Shown: positions 56,616 to 64,000 of the stretch, piece by piece
How the letters are laid out: every line of letters starts with the position of its first letter
Numbering within the stretch: position 1 is the stretch's first letter
From: Pseudomonas sp. IB20
GTDB lineage: Bacteria > Pseudomonadota > Gammaproteobacteria > Pseudomonadales > Pseudomonadaceae
Assembly: GCF_009707325.1 (NCBI RefSeq)
Contig: NZ_CP046103.1
Location: 3,085,610 to 3,149,609, forward strand
DNA: 64,000 nt
Reading direction: 5' to 3'
Translations under genes and position numbers: made by a program
Notes under the pieces: model-generated
Databases searched by the model: none
What the model saw: only the letters and a program-made list of their open reading frames with translations
Told to the model about the DNA's origin: nothing

Positions 56616-58145
56616 TCAGTGCCCGGACGCCTCCGGCCCCGCCTTCGCCGCAAACGGCGGCTTGGCCAGCCACACAATCACGATCAAGCCCATGAACATC
56701 CACCCCAGCAACGTGAAGTAATCCACGGTGGACATCATGTACGCCTGGCTGGTGAGGATCTGGTCCAGCTGCGCATAGGCCTTGTGCCCTGCCCCACCGA
56801 GCGCCTGCAAAGCATCGCGGGTCGCCGAGTCATAGGTGGTCATGTTCTCGCTCATGTACGCATGGTGCTGGTCCGCGCGGCGAATCCAGATCCAGGTGGT
56901 CAACGACGCCGCAAAACTACCGCCCAAGGTCCGCAGGAAGGTCGCAAGACCCGCGCCATCGGCAATTTGGGCCGGCGGCAAGTCGGACATCAAGATGCTC
57001 AAGGTCGGCATGAAGAACAGCGCCACGCCAATACCCATGAACAACTGCACCAAGGCGATGTGGGTGAAGTCCACCTCGTTGGTGAAACCGGCGCGCATGA
57101 AACAGCTCAAGCCAATCGCCAGGAACGCCAGGCCCGCCAGCAAGCGCAGGTCGAACTTGTGCGCGTACTTACCGACAAACGGCGACATCAGCACCGGCAG
57201 AATGCCGATCGGCGCCACCGCCAGGCCGGCCCAGGTGGCGGTGTAGCCCATCTGGGTTTGCAGCCATTGCGGCAGAATCAGGTTGATGCCGAAGAACCCC
57301 GCATAACCCAGCACCAACACGATGGTGCCGATGCGGAAGTTGCGGTAGGCAAACAACCGCAAGTTGACCACCGGGTGCTTATCGGTCATTTCCCAAATGA
57401 CGAACACCGCCAGGGCTATCGCCGAAATCACTGCACCAATGATGATGAAGTTGGATTCGAACCAGCCCAGGTCGTTGCCCTTGTCGAGGATGATCTGCAA
57501 GGCACCGACACCGACGATCAAGCTCAGCAGGCCGACGTAATCCATCGGCTGGTAGCTGGTGACCACCGGGCGTTTCTTCAGTTGCGAACGCACCACCATC
57601 ACCGCAAAGATGCCGATGGGCACGTTGATAAAGAAGATCCACGGCCAGCTGTAGCTGTCGGTGATCCAGCCGCCGAGGATCGGGCCGGCAATCGGCGCCA
57701 CCACCGTGACCATCGCCAGTAACGCCAGGGCCATGCCGCGCCTCGCAGGCGGGTAGACCGCGATCAGCAACGTCTGGGTCATCGGGTACAACGGCCCGGC
57801 GACCAAACCTTGCAGTACCCGAAAGCCGATCAGCTCGGGCATCGAGGTGGAAATACCGCAGAGGAACGATGCCAGCACAAACAGGATGGTCGCCCACAAA
57901 AACAGCTTCACCTCGCCAAAGCGCCGGCTCAACCAGCCGGTGAGTGGCAAGGCGATGGCGTTGCTCACCGCAAACGAGGTGATCACCCAGGTGCCCTGCT
58001 CCGAACTCACGCCGAGGTTGCCGGAAATGGTCGGCAACGCCACGTTGGCGATGGTGGTGTCGAGCACCTGCATAAAGGTCGCCAGCGACAGGCCAATAGT
58101 GGCCATCAAGAGGCTGGGTGGCGTGAACGAGGCGTTATTGCTCAT
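56616..58145 (-). CDS. emrB: MFS multidrug exporter of the DHA2 family (EmrB-like)
   Basis: A 509-residue, 14-helix drug:proton antiporter. VLDTTIANVALPTISGNLGV (motif D1), WLSRRFGEVKLF (motif A) and VAPIAGPILGGWITDSYSWPWIFFINVPIG (motif C and following) are clear. With the EmrA-like adaptor (sharing one base, TGATG) and the outer-membrane factor upstream, it forms a tripartite pump spanning both membranes. Likely cargo is hydrophobic toxicants or drugs. Confidence 0.92.
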   Translation of the reverse strand: MSNNASFTPPSLLMATIGLSLATFMQVLDTTIANVALPTISGNLGVSSEQGTWVITSFAVSNAIALPLTGWLSRRFGEVKLFLWATILFVLASFLCGISTSMPELIGFRVLQGLVAGPLYPMTQTLLIAVYPPARRGMALALLAMVTVVAPIAGPILGGWITDSYSWPWIFFINVPIGIFAVMVVRSQLKKRPVVTSYQPMDYVGLLSLIVGVGALQIILDKGNDLGWFESNFIIIGAVISAIALAVFVIWEMTDKHPVVNLRLFAYRNFRIGTIVLVLGYAGFFGINLILPQWLQTQMGYTATWAGLAVAPIGILPVLMSPFVGKYAHKFDLRLLAGLAFLAIGLSCFMRAGFTNEVDFTHIALVQLFMGIGVALFFMPTLSILMSDLPPAQIADGAGLATFLRTLGGSFAASLTTWIWIRRADQHHAYMSENMTTYDSATRDALQALGGAGHKAYAQLDQILTSQAYMMSTVDYFTLLGWMFMGLIVIVWLAKPPFAAKAGPEASGH

Positions 58146-59344
58146 CAGCGTTGCACAGCCTTAGGCGCGGCGAGGCTGTTGTCATGGATCAACTGGGTGA
58201 TCATGGCATCGGCTTCGGCCAATTGGCGGTCATACACGTTGGTGGTGAACGAGGCCTTTTGCGGCGCCTGTTGCGCCAGCACTGGGCCGCTCTTATCGTG
58301 CAGGTCCACATTGACCAGGGTGCTCAAGCCTACGCGCAGCGGGTGCTTGGCCAGTTCGTCGGCGTTGATGTGGATACGCACAGGCACCCGTTGCACGATC
58401 TTGATCCAGTTACCGGTGGCGTTCTGCGCCGGCAGCAGGGCAAACGCGCTGCCGGTACCGGCGCCCAGGCTGTCCACGGTGCCGCTGAACTTCACGTCAC
58501 TGCCGTAGATGTCCGACTCGATGTCCACCGGCTGACCAATACGCATATCGCGCAGCTGGGTTTCCTTGAAGTTGGCATCGATCCACAGCTGGTCCAGCGG
58601 GATCACCGCCATCAACGCGGTGCCCGGCTGCACGCGTTGGCCCAGTTGCACGGTGCGCTTGGCCACGTAACCGGTGACCGGTGCGATCAAGGTACTGCGC
58701 GCGTTGGCCAGGTAAGCCTGGCGCAGTTGTGCGGCGGCGGCCTGCACGTCCGGGTGCGACGAAATCACCGTGTCGTCCACCAGCGCGCTGGAGGTCTTCA
58801 ATTGCTGCTGTACGTTGGCCAGGGCGTTTTGCGCCGAGGTCAGGTCGTCACGGGCATGGGACAGTTCTTCCTGGGAAATCGCGCCGCCGGCGGCGAGGTT
58901 CTTACGACGGTTGTAGTTGTCCTGGGCTTTTTGCACGTTGGCCTGCTGGGCCAGCACTTGGGCTTTCATGCCATCCACGTTGCTGTACAAGCCCCGCACT
59001 TGGCGCACGGTGCGCGCCAGGTTGGCCTTGGCACTTTGCAGGCCGACCGCGGCGTCATTCGGGTCGAAGTTGATCAGCACCTGGCCTTCGTGGACCAAAT
59101 CGCCATCGTCGGCGCCGATGCTGACCACGGTGCCGGTGACCAGCGGGGTGATTTCCACCACGTTGCCGTTCACATAAGCATCGTCGGTGCTTTCGTTGAA
59201 ACGCCCGTAAAGCTCATACCAGGCCCACACGCCGATGACGCCGAGAATGACGATCAGCGCCAGGCTGAGCAGCATGATTTTGCGTTTGCGCGGGTTGTTG
59301 TCTTTGGGTTGCTCTGTTGCGTTAGTGTTTTCGGCAGTGGCCAT
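58145..59344 (-). CDS. emrA: EmrA-like membrane fusion protein
   Basis: A 399-residue periplasmic adaptor. It has an N-terminal cytoplasmic tail, one membrane helix (near residues 24-46; IMLLSLALIVILGVIGVWAW), a lipoyl half-motif (VEITPLVTGTVVSIGADDGDLVHEGQVLINFD), a coiled coil and a beta-barrel end. GTG at 59347 is also possible, but GAGGT is best spaced for ATG at 59344. It sits 15 bp after the channel gene. Confidence 0.92.
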   Translation of the reverse strand: MATAENTNATEQPKDNNPRKRKIMLLSLALIVILGVIGVWAWYELYGRFNESTDDAYVNGNVVEITPLVTGTVVSIGADDGDLVHEGQVLINFDPNDAAVGLQSAKANLARTVRQVRGLYSNVDGMKAQVLAQQANVQKAQDNYNRRKNLAAGGAISQEELSHARDDLTSAQNALANVQQQLKTSSALVDDTVISSHPDVQAAAAQLRQAYLANARSTLIAPVTGYVAKRTVQLGQRVQPGTALMAVIPLDQLWIDANFKETQLRDMRIGQPVDIESDIYGSDVKFSGTVDSLGAGTGSAFALLPAQNATGNWIKIVQRVPVRIHINADELAKHPLRVGLSTLVNVDLHDKSGPVLAQQAPQKASFTTNVYDRQLAEADAMITQLIHDNSLAAPKAVQR

Positions 59345-59359
59345 CACAAATACCTCAAA

Positions 59360-60811
59360 TTATTCCGTGCGTGTAGCGGGGGTGGTTACGGCCACGTTAT
59401 CGGCGTTGAACCCGCCACCCAGGGCTTGCATCAATTGAATCGACAGGTCGATCTGCGCAGCATTCAGGGTCGCCAACTGACGCTGGGCCTGCAGCAATTG
59501 CTGCTCGATACTGAGTACATCCAGGTAATTCCCGATCCCTGAGCTATAGCGCTGAACCCCGGTATCGTAGGACTGCTGGGCAATGTCCGCAGCGTGTTGC
59601 TGGGCCTGGATCTGCCGACCGGTATCACGCAATTGCGAGAGGGTGTTGCCGATATCGCCCAAGGCTTGCACCAGGGTTTTGTTGTACTGGGCCACGGCCA
59701 GGTCGTAATCAGCGTCGCGCGCATCGAGGTCGGCGCGCAGGCGGCCGCCATCGAAGATCGGCAACGAAATGGTCGGTGCAATGCTGAAGAACCGGCTGGC
59801 CGAACCAAACATTGCATCGCCCAGCAACGACTCGGCCCCGGCGCTCGCGCTCAGGTTGAGGTTGGGGTAAAAACGGGTTTTGCTCGCGGCGACGTTCTTG
59901 CTCGCCGCCTCCACCCGCCAGCGTGCGGCGATCAAGTCCGGGCGACGGCCCAACAGCTCGGCCGGCAGCACCGAAGGCACGGCGACGGCGCTGGGCTTCA
60001 ACACATTCGGGCGGCTGAGCTCGTTGCCACGGTCGGGGCCTTTGCCGAGCAACACGGCGAGGGCGATCTTGGCGCTTTGCAGTTGTTTTTCCGCATCGAT
60101 CAATTGCGACTGGGAGCTGGCTTCCAGGCTTTCGGTCTGCTGGTACTGGTACTGGCTGTCGATGCCGGAACTCAGGCGGCGCTTACTCAACTCGAGCATC
60201 TGGCGGGTGCGCTTGAGGTCGTCGGTGGCCAGGTCCCGCACGATGTGCGCCTGACCCAAGTCACTGTAGGCCTTGGCCACGTTGGCGGCCAGAGTCAGGC
60301 GCGCGGCTTGCTGATCGACTTCGGCGGCACGCGCCTGGCCCAAGGCCGCTTCCCAGGCGGCGCGCTGGCCACCCCAGAGGTCAAAGTTGTAGTTGAAGCT
60401 GGCGCCGATGTTACGCACGGTGGCGTAGGCATCGCCCTGCCCCAGCGGGTCCTGGTCTTTGGCCAGGCGCGAACGGCTCACGCCGGCGCTGGCATCCAGG
60501 GTCGGCATGCGTGCGGCATCGGCAGCATAGGCCGCCGCTTGCGCCTGATGGGCACGGGCGCTGGCGACTTGCATGTCCGGGCTGTTTTGCAGGGCTTCGT
60601 GGATCAGGCCGTCGAGCTGTGGGTCACCGAGGCTTTTCCACCAATCAGCAGTGGGCCAGGCGGCGCTGGACAAGGTCACGCCGCTCAAGGATTTGCCGGT
60701 TTGCAGCGTGTTAGCGTCGAGGCGTTGGCCTTGGGTGTCGAGGCCGCTGAAGTTGGCACAACCGGCCATGCTCATCGCCACCAGCACCAGGCTAACTGCG
60801 CGTGTGTTCAT
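59360..60811 (-). CDS. outer-membrane efflux lipoprotein, NodT/OprM family
   Basis: A 483-residue outer-membrane factor. The lipobox MAGC (Cys18) marks it as a lipoprotein. The mature part shows two repeats of long periplasmic helices (SARAHQAQAAAYAADAARMP; AASKNVAASKTRFYPNLNLS) and the LLGRRPDLIAARWRVEAA motif typical of NodT/OprM. It forms the exit duct for EmrAB. Its ATG overlaps the marR stop by 4 bp. Confidence 0.92.
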   Translation of the reverse strand: MNTRAVSLVLVAMSMAGCANFSGLDTQGQRLDANTLQTGKSLSGVTLSSAAWPTADWWKSLGDPQLDGLIHEALQNSPDMQVASARAHQAQAAAYAADAARMPTLDASAGVSRSRLAKDQDPLGQGDAYATVRNIGASFNYNFDLWGGQRAAWEAALGQARAAEVDQQAARLTLAANVAKAYSDLGQAHIVRDLATDDLKRTRQMLELSKRRLSSGIDSQYQYQQTESLEASSQSQLIDAEKQLQSAKIALAVLLGKGPDRGNELSRPNVLKPSAVAVPSVLPAELLGRRPDLIAARWRVEAASKNVAASKTRFYPNLNLSASAGAESLLGDAMFGSASRFFSIAPTISLPIFDGGRLRADLDARDADYDLAVAQYNKTLVQALGDIGNTLSQLRDTGRQIQAQQHAADIAQQSYDTGVQRYSSGIGNYLDVLSIEQQLLQAQRQLATLNAAQIDLSIQLMQALGGGFNADNVAVTTPATRTE

Positions 60812-61281
60812 TGATTACCTACCCGCTGGATGACGATGGCGTCACCGGCAGCTACCAGAATTTTCGTGAGGATTTTTTCCAGGGTTTGCAACTCGCCGGG
60901 CTCCAGGGCGCCGGCCAGTTCGTTCATCGACTGCGCGCCGATGTGCGGCAGCATGTCCGCCAAGCGTTGGCCGTCTTCGGTGAGTACCAACTGCACCTGA
61001 CGCCGGTCTTGCTCGGAACGCCTGCGCGCCAGCAGGCCCTTTTGCTCCAGGCGGTCGAGCATGCGGGTCATGGAGCCGCTGTCCAGCGACAGGTTGCGGC
61101 ACAGCTCGGCCGGGGTGTCGACGTCAAACTGGGCAATGATGATCAACACCTTGAACTGTGCGGCGGTGACGCCGTGGGGTTCCATGTGGGTATCGATAAT
61201 GCGGTCTTTGAGCAGCGCCGCCCGGCCCAGCAACAGGCCGAGGTGGCAGTTGCGAAAGCTGTCAGGGGTGAAGTGGGTCAT
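60808..61281 (-). CDS. MarR family regulator of the emr operon
   Basis: A 157-residue winged-helix regulator. The recognition region (TPAELCRNLSLDSGSMTRMLDRLEQKGLLARR) and wing (RRSEQDRRQVQLVLTEDG) are clear. It is the first gene of its own operon, so the pump and the regulator are cotranscribed. Two palindromes lie 17-63 bases upstream of its ATG, fitting autorepression relieved by a pump substrate. Confidence 0.93.
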   Translation of the reverse strand: MTHFTPDSFRNCHLGLLLGRAALLKDRIIDTHMEPHGVTAAQFKVLIIIAQFDVDTPAELCRNLSLDSGSMTRMLDRLEQKGLLARRRSEQDRRQVQLVLTEDGQRLADMLPHIGAQSMNELAGALEPGELQTLEKILTKILVAAGDAIVIQRVGNQ

Positions 61282-61297
61282 CGAAAGTCACCTTATT

Positions 61298-61344
61298 ACT
61301 GCCTAGGCAGTGAATGTGTGACAAGATGTTACTGCTTAGGCAGC
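61298..61344 (-). promoter_or_regulatory. two MarR-type operators upstream of the emr operon
   Basis: ACTGCCTAGGCAGT (61298-61311, perfect 14-bp palindrome) and ACTGCTTAGGCAGC (61331-61344, two changes). Their centres are 33 bp apart, about three helical turns, so two dimers could bind the same DNA face across the promoter. Confidence 0.75.
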
Positions 61345-61410
61345 GAATGTCAAATGGAATTATTAGCTTGCTTGCTAATTTGGCGGCAGGTGGGCTGTAG
61401 TCCAAACAAA

Positions 61411-61440
61411 TGTGGGAGCTGGCTTGTCTGCGATGGCGGT
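61411..61440. repeat. REP half-element
   Basis: TGTGGGAGCTGGCTTGTCTG, between the emr operators and the tamB 3' end. Confidence 0.7.
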
Positions 61441-61513
61441 GTGTTAGTCAATAAATCATCGACTGATGTACGGTCATCGCAGCATAGGTATCCACATTTT
61501 TTAGGGTAAGGGT

Positions 61514-64000
61514 TTAGAAATCCCGCTTGTAGAAAATATCCAGCGAACTGGCCACACCACTGGCCACCTCCAGATACACCTTCTTGCTCAACAAGTAGCG
61601 CAAGGCAATGGTGCTCGCCGGCTCAAACACCCCAACCCCATAACGCAGGCTGAGCTTCTCGGTGATCTTGCCGCTGGCCACCACGGAAGTGTTATTGCCG
61701 GAGCCCTGGGTGTCGAGGTCGAAGTCCTGAATCCCCAGCTTAGTGGCGATATCCGAAGTCACCCCGGCACTGCCCATCAAGCCCAGGCCCAAGGCGGCTT
61801 CGGCGAGCATGTTGTTGTCTTCACCGGTGTTGTTACGCGAACGCCCCAGCACCAGGTACGACAGCGCATCCTCCTGGGGCATGGCTGGCTCGGAGAAGAT
61901 CTGCGTTGTCGGCTGTTCGGCACTGCCGCTCAGGCGAATACCGGCGGTCACGGTCCTGGACGGCTCGGTGACCACGCGTATCGCTTCGATATCCAGGAAC
62001 GGCTGGTCCAGCGGCCCTGCAAACAACAGCCGAGCGCGCCGCACGTTGAGCCGCTGCCCATAAGCGCGGTAACGACCGTCGTTGAGCCACAGCTCGCCAC
62101 GGGTGTCCATGTTGTCGCCGATATGCACCTGGCCCTGCACCTTGGCGGTGAGGCCGAAGCCGGCGAAGTTGAGCTGGTCCTCGCCCACCACCACGTCGAT
62201 GTCCATGGCCATTGCCATCGGCGGCTTGCCCTCTTCGGTCTGGCTGCCGACGATCAGCGTGTCATCCGACACCTTGACCGTCGACGGTGGCAGTTCACGC
62301 ACAGTGATATCGCCACGCGGGATGTGCACCTTGCCGGCAATCGCCAACTTGTCGTTTTTAAGGCTGATTTTCAGGTCCGGCGCCACTTCCAGCGCCGCAT
62401 AAGGCTCCACTGTAACCGGCAGTTTCGAGCCTTGCAGGCTAAGGTCCACCACCAGGGCCTGGCCCCAGTCGATCTGCCCCTTGAGGCTGCCCTGCCCGGC
62501 CTTGCCGCTGTGCCAAGCACCGTTCAACTGCACGCTTTCGCCGGCAATCAACGCCTGCACGTTCAAGCCTTCAAGGCTGATCGGCAACTCAGGCCCGGAG
62601 ACCTCGCCGCCCACCAGGTTCACGCTGCCGTTGACCTGCGGCGCCAGCAACCCACCGGAGATGCGGCCGTTGCCGTTGAGCTTGCCGTTGAGTTTTTCCA
62701 CCATCGGCACAAACGGCCGCGCCACGGCGAGGTCCAGGCCGTTGAGGCTGAAAGTCCCGGTGATCGGCTTGTTCTTCGGCAACGGGTTGATCTGTGCATG
62801 CAACAGCAACTCGCCAAGCTTGCCGCCGCGGAAATTCAGCTGGGTGTCGATGCGCTGGGGATTAAGGGTGGTTTCCAGTTTCAGAGTGTCATAGGGGAAG
62901 TCCAGCCACTGGTCCTTGTCCTTGACGCGCAAGGTGCCACCGCCGGCATCCACCGCGATCACACCTTTAGGGCCGCTGGCGGGCAGGTCCAGTTGAACAT
63001 CGGCATTGAGCTTACCCTGCCAGGCAAAATCTTTAGGCAAAAAGGCCGCCAGACTGTCGATGGGGAATTGCTTGAGGTGGTAGCGCAGCTTCGGCTCCGG
63101 CATCAGGCGTTGGTCTTCACCGCACAGGCTTGCAGGGCCGGACACCCAGCAGTGGGCGGAAAAGGTCAGCTTGCCGTCGGCCAAACGCTCGATTTTTGCC
63201 GGGGCTTGCAGCTTCCAGTCCTGGCCGCCGGCTTGTACATCACCGCTGGCCAGGCGCCCGCGCCAGTTGCCTTTGTCGAGGTTACCGTCCAAGGCCAGGG
63301 CCAGTTTGACCAAGGGGCCAGCCAGGTCCAGCTGGACTTTCTGGCTCTTGATATCGCCTTGGGCGCTGGCGGTCAGGGTGCCAACCTGGGTCTCACCGGC
63401 TTGGATGCCGCTGCCCTTGAGGTCGATCTTCGCGCGCTGGGCGTTGTCGAGCGTGGCGCCGAGGTTGAGGCTTTGCAGATGGTTATCGGCGAACGCCAGT
63501 TGCTGGCCCTTGAGGTCGAGCTTACCCTGTGGCGCCTTCAATGTGCCGGCGACATCCACACGCCCATTGATTTGCCCACGTAACTGCGGCCACAGCTGGG
63601 CTAGGCGCGCCAGCTTGATGTCGATCTGCCCGGCCAGGCGCTGTTGCAGGCTGCCACTGCCGTTGATGCGGTTATCACCTAGGCGGATATCCAGGTTGGC
63701 CAGCGTCCATTGCTCACCCGCGCCTTCGGCCTTGGCCGCCAGCACGGCGGTTTGGCCGCGCAAACGGCCCTTGAGATCGAGGTCGGCATTGAGCTTGAGC
63801 TGTTCATTTTTGAACTCGCCTTTGCTGCGTAGGGGACCAGCCAAGGTGCCAGGCAACTCAGCGACCCAGTACGCCGGGTTCAACGCCGACAGATCCAGCG
63901 CGGTGTCCCAGGCAATGCCGTCGGCAAATTGCAGGTTCAGGTGGCCTTCGGCCTTGCCCTGGCCCGCCGTCAATTTAAGCTCAGGCAGGAAGACTTGCTT
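61514..64000 (-). CDS. tamB: translocation and assembly module protein TamB (N-terminus outside window)
   Basis: The C-terminal 828 codons of a large inner-membrane-anchored, beta-helical periplasmic protein that bridges to TamA. TamB-family proteins move lipids and help insert outer-membrane proteins. The repeated beta pattern (LNADLDLKGRLRGQTAVLAA; LSALNPAYWVAELPGTLAGP) and the C-terminal DUF490 signature (GELWLNDGRYRAYGQRLNVR, SYLVLGRS, ending DIFYKRDF) are diagnostic. The frame stays open to base 64000 without a plausible start, so several hundred residues are missing upstream. tamA would be expected beyond the window. Confidence 0.95.
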   Translation of the reverse strand, partial: KQVFLPELKLTAGQGKAEGHLNLQFADGIAWDTALDLSALNPAYWVAELPGTLAGPLRSKGEFKNEQLKLNADLDLKGRLRGQTAVLAAKAEGAGEQWTLANLDIRLGDNRINGSGSLQQRLAGQIDIKLARLAQLWPQLRGQINGRVDVAGTLKAPQGKLDLKGQQLAFADNHLQSLNLGATLDNAQRAKIDLKGSGIQAGETQVGTLTASAQGDIKSQKVQLDLAGPLVKLALALDGNLDKGNWRGRLASGDVQAGGQDWKLQAPAKIERLADGKLTFSAHCWVSGPASLCGEDQRLMPEPKLRYHLKQFPIDSLAAFLPKDFAWQGKLNADVQLDLPASGPKGVIAVDAGGGTLRVKDKDQWLDFPYDTLKLETTLNPQRIDTQLNFRGGKLGELLLHAQINPLPKNKPITGTFSLNGLDLAVARPFVPMVEKLNGKLNGNGRISGGLLAPQVNGSVNLVGGEVSGPELPISLEGLNVQALIAGESVQLNGAWHSGKAGQGSLKGQIDWGQALVVDLSLQGSKLPVTVEPYAALEVAPDLKISLKNDKLAIAGKVHIPRGDITVRELPPSTVKVSDDTLIVGSQTEEGKPPMAMAMDIDVVVGEDQLNFAGFGLTAKVQGQVHIGDNMDTRGELWLNDGRYRAYGQRLNVRRARLLFAGPLDQPFLDIEAIRVVTEPSRTVTAGIRLSGSAEQPTTQIFSEPAMPQEDALSYLVLGRSRNNTGEDNNMLAEAALGLGLMGSAGVTSDIATKLGIQDFDLDTQGSGNNTSVVASGKITEKLSLRYGVGVFEPASTIALRYLLSKKVYLEVASGVASSLDIFYKRDF

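Overview
The window is chromosomal DNA of a fluorescent-group Pseudomonas. The evidence is high G+C coding sequence, the Pseudomonas-type nuo operon and cysS-glnS-ppiB-lpxH cluster, many short REP elements of the 'GTGGGAGCTGGCTTGC' type, and proteins that read throughout like P. fluorescens-group families. No tRNA, rRNA, CRISPR array, insertion sequence or prophage was recognised.

Layout. 1-11.2 kb: the distal nuo operon (3' part of nuoF, then nuoG to nuoN), NADH:quinone oxidoreductase, closed by a strong terminator. 11.5-21.2 kb: single genes, namely an arylamine N-acetyltransferase, small conserved proteins, two MFS exporters, a DyP-type peroxidase, a GapN-like aldehyde dehydrogenase and a FUSC membrane protein. 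This stretch also holds a structured dispersed repeat and an OprD-like porin remnant. 21.2-27.5 kb: a pair of micro-ORFs with a nearby palindrome, a possible small RNA, and a TetR regulator divergent from a four-gene, overlapping ABC exporter (ATPase, permease, outer-membrane channel, periplasmic adaptor).

27.6-37.9 kb: a long leftward locus that reads as a sulfur or organic-compound scavenging system. It holds an SfnB-like flavoenzyme behind a clear sigma-54 promoter with an IHF site, a truncated second SfnB-like protein, a frameshifted NtaA/DszA-type monooxygenase, a degenerate acyl-CoA-synthetase-like protein, a complete LivFGHMK-type importer and an FAD/NAD(P)-binding protein. 38-39.6 kb: an XRE-cupin regulator divergent from an EamA exporter. 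39.8-45.9 kb: the six-gene Mrp/Mnh cation:proton antiporter operon, whose A and D subunits are homologous to NuoL/NuoM/NuoN.

45.9-51.8 kb: accessory DNA. It holds a lower-G+C gene for a ~1278-residue orphan protein with a type-III-secretion-like N-terminus, a HIT protein, a DHFR/RibD-like reductase, and a highly structured leader with an internal terminator-like hairpin ahead of a 34-codon ORF. 51.9-56.5 kb: cysS, glnS, ppiB and lpxH. 56.6-61.3 kb: a MarR-controlled EmrAB/outer-membrane-factor efflux operon with two operator palindromes. 61.5-64 kb: the 3' part of tamB.

The best leads are the orphan effector-like protein, the structured leader plus micro-ORF, the sigma-54 sulfur locus with its degenerate ligase, and four short tandem duplications (36-52 bp period) within 17 kb. 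Three of those duplications abut REP elements and may be either biological or assembly scars.
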